64,000 nucleotides of DNA from Lantana camara (taxonomy: Eukaryota; Streptophyta; Magnoliopsida; Lamiales; Verbenaceae), in the NCBI GenBank assembly GCA_037501455.1, contig CM074862.1:65813501-65877500 (forward strand), in the 5' to 3' direction. Positions within the stretch are counted from its first letter, which is position 1, and every line of letters begins with the position of its first letter. A program made the position numbers and the translations under genes. Under the pieces are notes generated by a model. The model searched no databases, was not told the origin of the DNA, and worked only from the letters and a program-made list of their open reading frames with translations. Below are positions 12,336-25,500 of the stretch, in pieces.

Positions 12336-13694
12336 CCTGACGAACAGCTTTTTGCGGCATATGACCTTGAGGCACAGACACACCTGGAACTCCCACCATG
12401 GTATGCGGGCATCGCTAATTACTTAGCATCAGGTATACTGCCTAACACTCTGTCTCGTACTGAAAAGGATAAGATAAAAAGTGATGCGAAGTATTTTATT
12501 TGGGATGATCTTTTTTTGTGGAAAATTTGTTCAGACCAAATCATTAGGCGTTGTGTCTCTAAGAGTGAGTTTGAGTCAATTCTGAAGTTTTGTCACTCTT
12601 ATGCATGTGGGGGTCATTTTGGGTCAAAACGAACAGCTTTAAAATTGCTTGAATGTAGTTTCTTTTGGCCTAACCTGTTTCGAGATGCATACTTGTTCTG
12701 CAAAAGTTGTGAAAAATGTCAGAAGACTGGTAACATAGTCCCTAAAAATCAAATGCCATTAAACCCTATTCAACCTTGTGAAATTTTCGATGTTTGGGGC
12801 ATTGATTTTATGGGTTCGTTCCCTTCATCTTTTTACAATACTTATATACTTTTAGTTGTACACTATGTTTCTAAGTGGGTGGAAGCTAAGGTCACCCGGA
12901 CTAACGATTCAAAAGTGGTTGTAGAATTTGTCAGGTCTAACATTTTTTCTAGGTTCGGAACACCTCGCGCCATTATCAGCGATCAAGGTACACACTTTTG
13001 CAATCGGTTGGTGGAGCCACTTTTGGCTAAGTATCATGTTACACACTGGACTTCCACGGCTTATCACCCTCAATCGAATGGACAAGCTGAGATATCTAAT
13101 AGGGAAATTAAGTCTATCCTGGAGAAGACGGTGAACCAAAACAGAAAGGATTAGAGTCAAAGATTAAACGAGGCCTTATCGGCGTATCGAACAGAGTATA
13201 AAACACCACTAGGGATGTCTCCCTTTCGTGTTGTCTATGGCAAGGCTTGCCATCTTCCCGTGGAATTAGAACATAGGGCTTTTTGGGCTATCAAGACTTA
13301 CAACATGCAAGTGGATGCCGCCGGAGAGAGAAGGAAACTCCAACTCTAGGAGTTAGAGGAAATTCGAAATGATGCCTATGAGAGTTTAGTGATTTATAAA
13401 TCTAAGACTAAGAAATTTCATGACATGTTGATTTCTAGAAAAAATTTCTTAGTGGGTCAGAAAGTCTTACTTTTTAATTCTCGGTTGCGTCTTTTTCCAG
13501 GCAAGCTGAAGTCCCGGTGGACAGGCCCATACGTGGTCACGAACATTGCTGCACATGGAGCCATTGATATCAAGGATTTGAAGAATGGGAATATTTTGAA
13601 AGTAAACGGGCATCAGCTGAAACCTTTCTATAAGTTTTCACAGCCGTCTGAGATTGAGGATATCCGTTTGGAGGCTCCGCCCCCCGCTATTTAA
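12336..13694 (+). pseudogene. Athila integrase
   Basis: One frame runs from about 12336 ([15 protein letters not shown]) to the TAA at 13692, interrupted only by TAG at 13152 (expected Trp) and TAG at 13347 (expected Gln). The HHCC zinc finger is present ([15 protein letters not shown], then CKSCEKCQ). The catalytic core shows Asp in WGIDFMGSF, Asp in ISDQGTHFC and Glu in [11 protein letters not shown], so DDE is complete. The C-terminal [20 protein letters not shown] and VNGHQLKPF close the domain. This is the best-preserved part of the Athila copy: both nonsense changes are single transitions and no frameshift is seen. Confidence 0.9.
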
Positions 13695-14271
13695 CCACTT
13701 CTAAAATGCCTCGTCGAGTCCGAGACAATAAACAAGGGCGCTCTTGGGAGGTAACCCAATTTGTGACGATTCAGGCGTCACCTTAGTCCTGTTTCTTTAA
13801 TTTGTTTTTTCTTTTTCTTTATTTCTTTGATTCTGCTTCGTGTTAATTTCAGCTCTCATATTTTTCAGGAACAGGTCTCATTGCCCAAAATGCAGGTTTA
13901 TATAGCAAAGTGAGTGGAGGATTGGCCATACCCTTTAACCGTACAATATTTATTTTAGGGGAAAATTGTCTGATTTTAAAATAAACCAACCATCTGAAGC
14001 CTACCCTACCCGCAACCCTGACCCGCCTGTTTACCACGCGGATCCGCTACTGCCCGTTTACCAGATCTGTCAACCCAACCCGGAAGCTCAACCGAATAGG
14101 ACCGTTCTCAATTACCTAACCCTAACCCTAATCAATTTCACTTTCACCTTCACTTTCAGCTCTCCTCAATTATAGATCCAGCGCCTCCACACTTACCGCG
14201 GCTGAAATAAACCGTCTACCACCCTATCTCCACCAGGAAACCACCACAGAACCACCGCGAACCACAACACC
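13695..14271 (+). other. Athila spacer between integrase and env-like ORF
   Basis: Non-coding. Holds the Athila hallmark just after integrase, GCGCTCTTGGGAGGTAACCC at 13738-13757, then pyrimidine-rich stretches (13785-13830) and short unconserved ORFs. The pyrimidine tract could serve as a splice acceptor region for the env-like ORF, as proposed for some Athila elements, but nothing here proves it. Confidence 0.6.
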
Positions 14272-16002
14272 ATGGCCAAAAAACGAAAGCACCCTGCCCT
14301 AAATCTCCTTCCTTAGCCAAATCACAACCACCTAGAGGTCGGTGAATACCCCATCATTGAAACTGAGGAAGACCTTCGCCTCTATCGTGAAGCACTGGGC
14401 AGAGAACGAGAAGCTCCCTCCTCAGTTCAACCATCAATGGCGACGGAAGCCCCTTTCACCACCACCTAAAACCCTAGATCCGTCTCCTGAATAACCATCT
14501 CAGCCAACCATCACTCCTATTCTGGTCATTCGCTCCACGGCGTTCTTCCAGGATTACAGACGCATCTGTGCGATGCACGCCGCCACAGCTGCCGATTCTC
14601 ATAGATCTGAGCCACCTTCCATCTAAAAAGCAATGCCGGCCTCCAGCTCTCATTCCTCAGCCAACAATACCGCCGCCTACTGCCGGGATCTTTGACATTG
14701 ATGATGAGTTATCCCCACCGCAGGGGGCATTCTATGATGAAGCAAGGCGGTCATACCCCTATTCTGGTTCACCAAACACCTCCGCTTCCCATTCTGAAGA
14801 AGAGGCCTCCCTCAATTCCGGGTCTGATCTGGAATTTACCTTTGAAGGTGAAGAGTTTCCATGCTCTGCACCATTGCAACGAGTCTCTACTCATTCTTGA
14901 TTGGGTTGCCCGCTCCAGCAGACCACCTATCCCCCGGATGCTTCAGATGAGTCCGAAGGTTCGGAGGATTTCGAGGAGGAAGCACCTATTGGCACCAGTA
15001 AGCCGAAATTCAATGCTCACATAACCCCTATTGTTGTAGGTAAGCTTTCGGACTTTGAAGCTTTGAAGAAATTAGGTTTATATGATGATGCCTGCGAATA
15101 CATGTATTCCATAAGGTGGTATGAATTTTTTATTTTAGATGATCCTATTTACGTGGAGTTAGTTCGAGAATTCTACCATACCTTTCGCTTTCGGTCCCCT
15201 AAAAATTTTAATCTGGATACCCCTTCCATAAGTTTTACTTTGATGGGTGCGCATTTTAATATGTCTGCTAATGAATTCAATATTGCCCTCCATTTTGTTT
15301 CTGCGTCTGATTTGCAAAGTGAAGAATATGTGCACATGGTTTCTGACTTTCAAAACGAACCTACCTTTGTTGATAGCGATGTTTTCAAGGAATTTTCTGT
15401 TAGAGGGACCCCTGCTTATAATTCAAAAAAATCCAAGGATTTAAATTTGGTGGACCCCACCTTCAGATATTTGCACAGGTTCAGTTCCTTAACTTTTCCC
15501 AACAGAACTAGTGGTTTGGGTGTTATAACCAAAACGAATTGTTATTTTTATGGGGAATGGTACAGAAAAAGAAACCCAACCTTGGTCTTTAGTTAGCCAT
15601 TGCATTTAGGGATGTCAGACGGGGATGCCGGGAGTTGAGTCTTGGGCAGGTCATAACATATTTGGCACGTAATTTACACTTGATTGATCGTGATATGCCC
15701 ACTTTCACTATTGCTTGTACCATGCCTCCTCTTGATCTTTATAGTTTGGATAATATGCACATGTTGGTCAAAACCGAGTAAGGTTTTTCTATTTCCCGTG
15801 CAGGTTTGAAACCGAAAGATGTGCCGAGAGTTTTTCCAAATAGGATGGTCTCCCCGTTGAGCAGCAGCCTCGTACGGCTATTACTGACTTGCAAACGCGT
15901 TTGGAGCGAGTCGAACGTGCATTGGTTGAGCTTCGGGAGACAACTAACAAGAAGCTGGACATCGTCCTTGCCTCTTTAGGCTGCTCGCAACCCCCGAACT
16001 GA
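14272..16002 (+). pseudogene. Athila env-like third ORF
   Basis: The probable start is ATG 14272 (MAKKRKHPALNLLP), with a basic N-terminus. The frame is broken by stops and shifts. An acidic, serine-rich middle (SHSEEEASLNSGSDLEFTFE) leads into the long open stretch 14901-15596, with AHITPIVVGKLSDFEALKKL, YSIRWYEFFILDDPIYVEL and VREFYHTFRF. This resembles the plant-retrotransposon ORF found in this position in Athila. The reading continues in another frame (VITYLARNLHLIDRDMPT) and ends in a predicted coiled coil (RTAITDLQTRLERVERALVE) with a stop at 16000. No clear membrane-spanning helix or signal peptide is visible, so an envelope function is not supported by this copy. Confidence 0.65.
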
Positions 16003-17346
16003 CACAGTCGCACCCCCGCGCTTTCAGGGAAGTCCTCATTTAAATTCTGTCAATGCATCGGGACTTTACATGTTTTAAGTGTGGGGGAAGGGATATATGA
16101 GCTGAGTTCACTTTTGTAGGCTCGTTTATATTTCTTATTTTTAGGCAGTTTATGTTCTTTAATTTTGGGGGCTGTTTTGCATGTTATTTTGGGCTACCTA
16201 TCTGATGGTTTAGGGAAGTTGAGGAGGGGGGCTGATTTTTGCCTTCATTTGAATTCAAGAACGTTAGAATTGATGAATAATTCGTTTCCATCTTTAACGT
16301 GATTGCCTAAGCTTGAACTTTGAATATTTACTAGAAGTTATTAGGCAATTTGGACATGTGAACGGTTGTGTGTAATTTGGTTAATTAGTACGACTTCATG
16401 CCTTTATTCATTGTGCACTACTTGAACGAATTATGTACTTTGCTTAGACGAATTTGTTGAAATTTTCAAATAAGGGCTGAAATTTGACTAGAGTACACTT
16501 TAATTCCCACCGAGGCAAAATAGATTGATCAACGAACGATTTGGGAAGTGACTAAGGCCTTCATGTCAGTTTTCTTAGCCTTTTGTTTGATTTTCACTAT
16601 ATAACATTGCCCTATTGACCCCGCTGTGCCTTATGTATTGTGCAAAAATTTCTTTCTTAGCCACGTTACAAGCCTAATGCATAATACAATTTCCTACCCT
16701 TATTTTTGATCACGCCTTGCTTACTCATTTCTTTTCGGGGATTATATTGTTGATGTCTAGACTCCTTTTCCTTGATTTGAAGTGCGAAAATTTCATTATG
16801 TTGAATAGAAAAAAAATTTGTGAGAGTGATGAAACAAAAGAAGAGAAAAGAAGTCAGAAAGAAAGAAAAGAAAAATGAGCTGAAAAAAAATTTGAGCTGA
16901 AAAAAGAAAAAAAGAAAAGAGAAAAAGCAAAGAGTGAAAGAAGAAAAAAAAAAGAGTGTGAGTGTTTCTGAAAATTCATTAAAGGGATGGGAATTGATTG
17001 AAGAAAATGGAGTCTTTTTGGGAAGATAAAGGGAAACACTTTGGGGATTAATTTTAATCTTAGCAAGCTTGGTGTTTGAGCCTTTGATTTACTTTTTCCT
17101 ACCCCGACCCAAGCCTACGTTACAAGCTCCTAAAGACCTTTCGATCCCAGGTCATGAGTTGATTAAATTAGTGGAGATTGGAATGAAGGGTATGCTTGAA
17201 ATTGATGATTGGTCCCTATGCCAAAAACTTGAACTTATTTGTACATCTTTCGGTTCATTTCACACTACACACGAGGGCATGATTTTGTGCTGATTGATTG
17301 AATTTCACGTGGTCACGTAATGAGTTTGAATTGCTAGATTCGTTTA
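16003..17346 (+). other. Athila 3' untranslated region
   Basis: No coding potential. It begins shortly before a purine-rich motif AAGTGTGGGGGAAGGGA at 16078-16094, a signature of Athila 3' regions. A strongly A/G-rich tract lies at 16806-16995, also usual for the lineage. It ends at the target duplication GTTTA (17342-17346) of the family-A insertion. Confidence 0.65.
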
Positions 17347-20239
17347 TGTAACACCCCAAGCGGTGGGGCATCACACCCCCCACACTATGCCCCGACACGT
17401 GTACGAAATGGAAAGTCCGCACACGCACCAAGTCACAGCGAACGGGTGACAAACAAGAACACACGCACTAGCTAGGCGGTAACTAACCCTGTATAAAAGA
17501 AAATATGCAAAACATGACAGCGGAAGTAGCACGAAATGCCAACTTACAAAAACTTTTACACACCAAGCATACAACGCAGTACATACAGTAGAATCAAATA
17601 TACGGGTTCAACTAGTTCAGCAAACCTGTCCTAACCTGTCCCGAATAATTACACATCAAAACGGGTTCAACTAATCCGAGCACCTATCCTAACCTGTCCC
17701 GAATTCCAAACATTCAAAACATAGATTCCCAACCTGCACAGAACATATCTTATACAGAATTTACGAATCATAAATCAGAATAAAATACTTAACAAACTTA
17801 AACGAATAGACACAGACTCGACAGACACGACACATCGCCGCCTAGCACGAACTCCAATGACCTGAACCTGCAACTAAAAACATAAACGGGGAGGGGTCAG
17901 TCCAAAGACTGAGCGAGGGGCTGACACACTCACACTATACATATATATAGAGCAAAGCACAAAGAAGAAGCGACGTTCGTGAACCCAGGGTTAGTTTTTG
18001 CAAGCTAAAACATTTTCCCGTGTTAATATACTTATCGGGAGACTTATCAAACAGACCAAACAAATCTTAAATCAAAAGTTTCTTAAGGCACAACTCAGAT
18101 TCAGACAGACTTAACATATATATCGGAGCATATCTTATTAACTTAAAAGTATATCAATTTTTATCTTAATTTAACAATCTACCCCCGTTTCACGAACATA
18201 TTTCTTAAAGAACTAAACATAACGAAAAACGAACATAACCCAAACGCACACACACATCATCCGTCGACCTAAAATAAGCCATCCCGAATGCAGAACAGAT
18301 CAGAACTTATCAGATCAGAACCTCCGTCGACCTAAAATAAGCCGTCCCGGAGCATATCATGCAAACAGACATATCGGAAGCAGAATCTTACCATAATCAG
18401 AGCATAACTAGGTCCGCGACCTATCCTATATCACAAAGCATAGCAAAAAGGCATAAGCGTAAAGCATATCATACCTCGCATAATCATACTCACACGCATT
18501 ACATATACACAGGCTAATCTCACATGCAAACATATAGGGCACATATCATTAGGGTATAACTATAACCTAACCTCACCTGGTACCAAACACAGCCGAACAC
18601 AAAGCAGAAGGTCGACCCCGGAACCTACACGACTCACATGTCACCACCCCAGGTGCACCTGATCCACTGAACACACAAAACAGACCACAAAGCTCAAACT
18701 CAGACAGACAACCACACAGAGATGCACGGCAAATGCAATCACATTATCTCGTATCAATTCATATATTGCACATTTACAAAGCAATCAAATCGAATTCATA
18801 TATAACATTTCATAAACTTGCACGTATTACAAGGCCAAATAAATCATGTAATAACATGCTACGAATTCATTTAAATCCACGGGGTCATAAGCAACTTCCA
18901 ACTAAGTTACATAATTATTCAACTTCTCATATAATTTTCCGATGCATAACAAATTCACAAATATTAAATAATAGATTATATTCCAATTTACGTGATTAAA
19001 CCATAATTTAAAGTTCAATGTTAGACATAATAATTTCTTTAACACATCGAGATTAACATATTTATTTACCAAGTGACAAATTAAAGTTAAATTAATTCAA
19101 ATCACGCAAGTTCACATATTATATTTCCTACAAATTTGCACGTATTACAAAGCTAAACAAATCGTAATAGCATGCTTCGAAATTTATATAAATCTCACGA
19201 GGTTACCTATTAAATCCCAATCATAGTAAGTTCATATAATTCCTAAGTGACATACCCAAATCATATGTTACAAAAATGGATTCACTTAGCAAGGTTGAAC
19301 AAATCAAATCAAACAATTTCATCCTGTTTCAAAATTACACAAACGCCCCTTCTAATTTAATCAATTAGCATAAATTCAATAAATCGGGATTCAATTTACA
19401 AATTACAAAGTCCATACTTATCATATTTCCTATCATACATAATTTCATACACATAGGAGTACATTTCGATTAACAATTCAAACATATAGCAATTAATTCG
19501 TATTTAAACAATTAATTGAAAATAGCCCAAAATACACAAATAAATTCATAGAAAATAAACCGAGTGTCCGATTGACGAAGGGAAAGTGGTGTTGGACTCA
19601 CCACAACGAAGCGGACAAGCTGTTCGAAGGTTGCCGGAGCGCCGCCACCGGAGCCGCCGGAACAGTGGCCGGCCGCCATTCGACCACGGCCGGAACGTGC
19701 CGGAAAAATCCCAAAAAATCACCCGTTCAAGGATTCCTCGTGCACAATCCAATTCCTCGATCAATTTCTACAAATTCCAAGCCAATTGTCTCCAATTTCA
19801 GATCCAACAATACAAAAACCCTAAAATCATTAAACTTCAATTACTTTCAAACCGGTGAACCAAAATGAGATCCGAAAGAGGCATCGGCTTACCCGTGACG
19901 AGCTTTACGAAAGCCCTAAGATTTCTCGCCGGAAAAATCCACGGAGACCTCCGACACCGCGAACCGCCACTGCACCGCCGCGAACCGCTGCCAATCGGTT
20001 GAATCAAGAGTCGTGTGATCATAGGCCACTAGTTCTCGTCGTTCCGAACAACTTTCGTGAAGGGCCCGAGACCAAACTATGGCCGAAAAAGGGCCCCGTT
20101 GGCCGCCGAAGTTTCTGTCGCCTACGGCCAAAAATTGGGTGAAATCGATGCCGGAAATGAACTCAGGGGGGTCGGAAAAGGGTAGGAGACACCAACCTTG
20201 GTCCGAAAAAGCCGCCGGAGAGGTGAAAACCGCCGCTGC
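17347..20239 (-). repeat. Family-A 3' LTR, left segment
   Basis: Begins TGTAACACCCCAAGCGG and matches 34752-37590 with scattered differences. It keeps two copies of a segment around CCTAACCTGTCCCGAAT (about 17630-17705), where the 5' LTR has only one, consistent with a deletion between short repeats in the 5' LTR. A 26-bp direct repeat starting CCGTCGACC occurs at 18261 and 18324. The part after 19620 is GC-rich. The nested copia at 20240 interrupts it. Confidence 0.88.
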
Positions 20240-20953
20240 TGTTGGAAAACACGAATCAGAAAGCAGCGGAATTTAAAAAATTTTCCAACAAAAGGATCTT
20301 GGACTCGCAATCGTGTAACCAAATTCGTAGAGATAGAAAACTTACTTTTCTTTTATTCTTTCTTGAAGCGTTTCAAGTCACCCAAGAACGCTCTTCTCGT
20401 GGCTTGACAACCCGTCCCTCGAAAGTCTCTTTCTACTTCAGAATCCATTGTCGGGATAGCAATCCACACCAACCTAGATTCAATTCATGTTAGAGATGTT
20501 CTTAACAATATAACATAAAGAAAGAAACATGAAACGAGAAAAGCAGGATTGAAACTCCCTTCGAAAACAGTTTTCCGAAAGTAGAAAACTGCCAGTCACA
20601 AAACCCTCGTGAAAAAATTCATCCTTCAGGATATGGACGAACGGTTTTCGCCATCTTCTTTGGTTCAATTTTTTCATTCGCTTCACGTCGGGTTCAGAAT
20701 CGTTTCATCATCCCTTCTGATCGTTTTTGCTTAATCCCCACTTTTGGTAAAGCTCGAATCTTCAAAACTTCTAACTTGAAGTCTCTAGAGATAGTCCACC
20801 AACTTGGCTACAATCTAACTAGTAAGGATGCTAGTTCTCTAGTTAGTGTTTAGGCTTAACCTAGGGTTTTCTTTTATCTTGGAGAAAGGAAGGTGTTCAA
20901 CACATGAACCAAGAATTGTCTATTAGCTCTAAAGGGGAGCATGAGCTCCCCTA

Positions 20954-20961
20954 TATATAGG
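20954..20961 (-). promoter_or_regulatory. TATA box of Angela-like LTR with downstream hairpin
   Basis: TATATATA on the minus strand is followed in the transcribed direction by the inverted repeat GGGGAGC-TCAT-GCTCCCC (20937-20954). The same arrangement occurs in each Angela-like LTR here. Transcription start would fall near or just after the hairpin. Confidence 0.6.
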
Positions 20962-21290
20962 AAAGGGGAGGGGCGGCCGAACCTAGTCCTAATGGACAAA
21001 GGATTTGGTCCCTCTCTCTCCTATTACTTGATCATCAAGTATTTCCAACTTTGACTTTGAATTCTAATTCAAGTCAACTTTTAAGAGAGCTAAAAATATC
21101 CAAATTATTTTTGGATAATTTTATACTTTATTTATTATAAAATAAATAACTTATTTTTATCTAATTAATTAATTCATAATTAATTAACTAGATTATTTTC
21201 TCCAAAATAAGACTTTCTTTTTAATTCAAAATTAAACCAAAGTCTATTAAATAATTAACTAATTAATTATTTAATATATATATATACACA

Positions 21291-21358
21291 CACGTGTGTG
21301 ACACGTGTCACAGTGACACGTGTCACTCACGTGAGCCACACGTGTGACTTCACACGTG
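21291..21358. promoter_or_regulatory. Six-copy G-box (CACGTG) cluster in LTR
   Basis: CACGTG occurs at 21291, 21302, 21317, 21328, 21339 and 21353, usually as ACACGTGT or GACACGTGTC. Spacing is 11-15 bp. The same six-copy cluster is in the partner LTR at about 29002-29069. G-boxes bind plant bZIP and bHLH factors; the position in U3, upstream of the TATA box in the element's direction, fits an enhancer. Confidence 0.7.
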
Positions 21359-22511
21359 TGGAACCCTCTTGGCCCGATTAACTCGTTTAATAATTTTCAA
21401 GCCTCAACTCATGTAACCAAGTTGTTGTGTGTGACCCTCTAGGTTCTCAATTCAATTAGCAGTGACCCTAATTAATTAATTCACTAATTAATTAATCAGT
21501 CCACAGATTAAACGACCATAGTCTAGCAACAGGTGTTTAACCCCTAGCTGAATTGGAATGTTCGGATTCGACAGAACCTTTAAGTCATTGATTCATGTGA
21601 GATACAATCCTCCTACTTACTATCTCTCAACCATGATCTAGGGTAAGGGAATAATTAGAACCCTAATAATCTGGTCTTAAAGCTAAGTGCATTTCATATC
21701 CATTTGATCTCAATCCAAGAAACCCTTTTCTTGATGTCTTGATCTACTGCCTTGGCCAAGGACCCCATATGGCATATGAATGACTTACACAATAAGAGAT
21801 CACCTTGCAAATGCAAGTGTAGGTCCTTTCTTGATTCTCATTCACTTTCATGAGTCACTTGTGCAGCCTCAGCATAAGCCTTGAATCAGTTGTCTAAGGC
21901 GACACCCTTTAAAGCTTATACCAAAGACTACAGAGTTAACTCATAAAGTAACATGAAACCTCAAGTCTAAGGATCAATTAATCACATCAATGACTCGTGA
22001 GAAATTTCCTAATCTGGAAGTTTCCATTTCCTGAAATAGAAACTTCCTTTCCCATTTAGGAATGTTCTCACACGGGGCACCTCAGTGAACTTACTTATTA
22101 AAGTAAGCACCCTCATGTATCACGCACGTATCAACTATACACTTTGCACCTCCATGAAACAAGGTGGTCCTTCTTAAGGGCGTGATCCCACAAGCAAGCC
22201 TTAGAGGAGTCAGGTTGACACTCCCACTGTCTGTAGGACTCATCGGCTTGGAGTATTTTACTAATCATGACTTATGTGATATAGGGCTCGTTTCATGAAC
22301 CATTTCACCTAAATGGTAGAGTCCTAAAGTCATCAGGATTAGGGGAGTTCTCATACATGCGCACGTAATGGAAACACACAAAACACGTATTGGCATATAA
22401 AGAAGTGTTTGCCTATAATCAATCGTATATTATTCAAAGATTGTCTGTGATACAAGAAAAGTCCCAAAGCAGATTACGTCGAATCGGCTTTCTAGGGCAC
22501 TATTCCTAACA

Positions 22512-22527
22512 ATCTCCCACTTGCCCG
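22512..22527 (-). other. Polypurine tract, Angela-like minus copy
   Basis: Minus-strand CGGGCAAGTGGGAGAT directly abuts the 3' LTR. The plus-strand copy has the same tract at 52545-52560. Confidence 0.9.
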
Positions 22528-25500
22528 TAAAAGCCATTTAGGTATTCTAAGTCCCATCTTCTCAAGATGCACTTTGAGAGCCTAATGACTTTGGGCGTTT
22601 CCAAAGTGGATCTGCTATATTCTCTGCTGATGTGACCCTCTTGTTTACACATCTCTTAGGAAACACCTTTTCCTTATAAAGTGATTCGTAATCACGTGTT
22701 CAGTCTCTTGGTGAGGCCTTGGTTCTCTTACTTGAGCAACCATCCATTTTATCATACAATATGATAAAGGAGTTGTTTCATGCTAGGAACTTCATCTAAC
22801 TGGTTAGATGGAGTTTCTTACCCAAACACTTAACTTAGCGTTATATAATACGACTAAGTTCTCAACTACGACAGTCGAGTTTTGCAATGTCCGTCCTTGG
22901 AACCCTTTCCAACACATTGCATTACCATTCTGGTAGAAGTTGTATCCTTGCAATGATTTCATAATCATCCATGTTTGATGAACGGTTACATCAAATATCC
23001 TTCTAACAACAAGATCTTTTGGGCTCTGTAAACTAATACATATCCTCATTTCTTCTCAAGTACTCTGAGGACATCCTTTACAGAGATCTAATGACCTTCT
23101 CTGAGGTCATATTAGATTCGGCCTACTACGCTTAGTGTTGTGTCATATCTAATTTAGTACATAACTTTTCATACATTATGCACCCTTTCACTTAAAGGGA
23201 TTTTGGACATTCTAACTTTCTCAAAGTTTATCTTAGGACACATACTCTTCAAAAGAGACGTTCCATTGTCCATACTAAACTCCTTTTAGTACCGTGGTTA
23301 TGTACTCATTTTGTGATAATCTTTTTATTCTCTTAGATCTATCTTCTATAGATCTGAATATCGAGAATATAGGATAATCACCAAGATCTTTCATGTCAAA
23401 TTGTTTCTTAAACAAGAATTGGTAACTTTCACGTCATCCTTGACATTCCTAATGAGAAGGACATCGTCTTCTAAAGAACCAAAATTGACTCTTACATCAC
23501 TAACTTTCATATGTACACTCTGAGACTTATTCGACTTCTATCTGTGTCAAACGATTTGACTGTGGAATCGAATTGTCTAACTCCTAGAAGCCTTTATCAA
23601 TCCACATATTGACTTTAGGGATTTGCATACCTTATGCATACTCCCACTGAATATGAGATTTATAGAAATACCTTATTTCAGTCTCTTTCAATCTCATATT
23701 GAACAAGATAGTTCTCATATTCATTTATCATATCTCATAGTCCGAATATGAGGATGTGGTAAACATAATCCAAATGGACTTTTGCATTTCAATCGTCAAG
23801 AAGGTTGTAATGCTTTCCATTTACTCGAAGCTCCACGAGCTTGATCCTATCAGGTGGATCAACCAAGGTCAAAACTTGGTTTGAGTATATGGAATCCATA
23901 TTGGATTTCAAGGCTTGCTTACACTACTCAGATTCCAAATCTGACAGTGTCTCCTCTTCAAGTAATTCCTTGGCTACCTAGGAACGCGTTCTAAACACGT
24001 CTTAAGAGAAGGGTTTCACACGTGTACATACTCTAAAATTTGGCTAAATTTTATCAGATGGGCTCGTTTCTTCTATATGTGGCGTGGATATTTATCCTTA
24101 AATTTCTTTGAGGTCTGCTTGCTTGTCTTTCTTCTTCTATAGGAACGATTCCTTGAGAAAGATACATTCCTTGAGACAAACAACCTTTGTCTAAGGGAAT
24201 TGCAGAAACAATATTCAATATCGTTGTATAAACTTGAACTCATTTCAAACTTATCTCCCACTATCCTCTTCACTTAAGAGGATTCTACTAAATTCTTGGA
24301 TAAGAATAATTAGGGAATTTAATATGCCACATTGCATAGTGCAACTAAAGGACTGATTTTGGAAGGTACTAAATTCAAAATCTCTAACTGCATATTCTGG
24401 GAGTTTATTCCTAGAATGATTATAAGTGAGTAAAGCTTGCTATGGAATGGACCATGTTGCATTAGATTTCATTCCCTCATTCGGAAACACTAAGGTGTTC
24501 TCGAATTAGTTTACTGAGAGATAATCCTATTATCTCTAAGATGAGTAAGGAATTAGTTGCTAAGATATTGGCTATCTCGATCATATCGATTTACCTATAA
24601 CTTATGACTACTTCGGTTCCTAACCTCCTTTCGAAATTCTAAGAATTTCATATAAGTTTCGAATTTGTACTTTAACAAGTACATTCATTCATAATGATTA
24701 AACTGACGATTGTATCTAGTGCTTACATTAAGCATCTTACACTCATCAGCACGGATCGAAATCCACTATAATTTTGGAACGTTCCACGTTTCTTATAAAC
24801 GGGATTCAGGAACGCTTCCCTCATGACAGGATTCACAGGAAGTCAACACTATAGGTTCATTTTCATAGAATGATCCTAAGGTGTCTGACTTGCTAATCCT
24901 TTTATATCTCAACGTTCCAAAGTAATTCGAAGCTTTGTCATCTCACTTACTTTTGTTATCTCGTTGTATGTTCAGAACATTAGTGCCTTGAGTCTTTGCA
25001 CAACGGCTTATGCAGAATTGACTTAAGACTAGTAAATTCTATTCCTAGTAGAATTACTAAACGAGGTAACATTTCAAAGTACTCATACTCTTTGCAGTTC
25101 CCTTTCAAAGTCCTTATTTGCTACCATAGAAGCAAACGTCCTATTTGATCTCTAGTGTCTTTTGGGCGTACCCCTTACATGCCCCTCCATTGGGCTCTTA
25201 AGGGTTTCTTCTTCTTTAGGCCTTCAAGCCTTTAACTTAGGGAGTTTTAGAAGAAGAATTAACCATCTCAACCTTTTATTCCTTCTTAAGGATGCTCTCA
25301 ACCATTATCAACTTAAATGATTAACTATGCTACATTAGCATCATTCTAGTTGAGCATAAAGGGTTTGAATGATAGTCGAAGCAATGTAAGCAATCAGTGC
25401 ATTGAGAACTCTTTTCTCAGTTGATGATCGAGACCATAAGATCTTCAAATAAGATCTTTAGACCTTGTTCGTGTGCACTTGTTTCCTCATTTGGAATATT

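Larger units (their letters stand above)
4380..17346 (+). mobile_element. Athila-lineage Ty3/gypsy element, 5' part
   Basis: The element runs on the plus strand: 5' LTR, tRNA-Asp-type primer site, gag, protease, RT, RNase H, integrase, env-like ORF and a long 3' UTR. This order, the primer site and the post-integrase motif near 13724 identify Athila. It is split by a solo LTR at 6266-8799 and by a large family-A element whose GTTTA target duplication sits at 17342-17346 and 38242-38246. About 20 bp of Athila-like 3' UTR resume at 38242. The final polypurine tract and 3' LTR are missing. Every ORF has stops or frameshifts, so the copy is dead and is the oldest recognisable layer in this half of the window. 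Confidence 0.85.
20240..22511 (-). repeat. Angela-like 3' LTR (minus-strand copy)
   Basis: 2272 bp, TGTTGGAAAACACG to GCACTATTCCTAACA. By eye it differs from its partner at 27953-30223 at roughly fifteen positions, including a 2-bp difference in a TA run and a 1-bp indel. It contains a six-copy CACGTG cluster at 21291-21358 and a TATA-like box at 20954-20961. The small ORFs in it are chance. Confidence 0.93.

Noticed and set aside
16854..17066. Phe/Ser/Leu-rich minus ORF resembling a membrane protein
   Set aside because: It is the complement of the A/G-rich tract in the Athila 3' UTR, so low complexity explains the hydrophobic residues.
19572..20407. Overlapping ORFs in the GC-rich part of family-A LTR
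   Set aside because: The three LTR copies have indels that shift these frames, and no domain is recognisable; ORF length follows from GC content.
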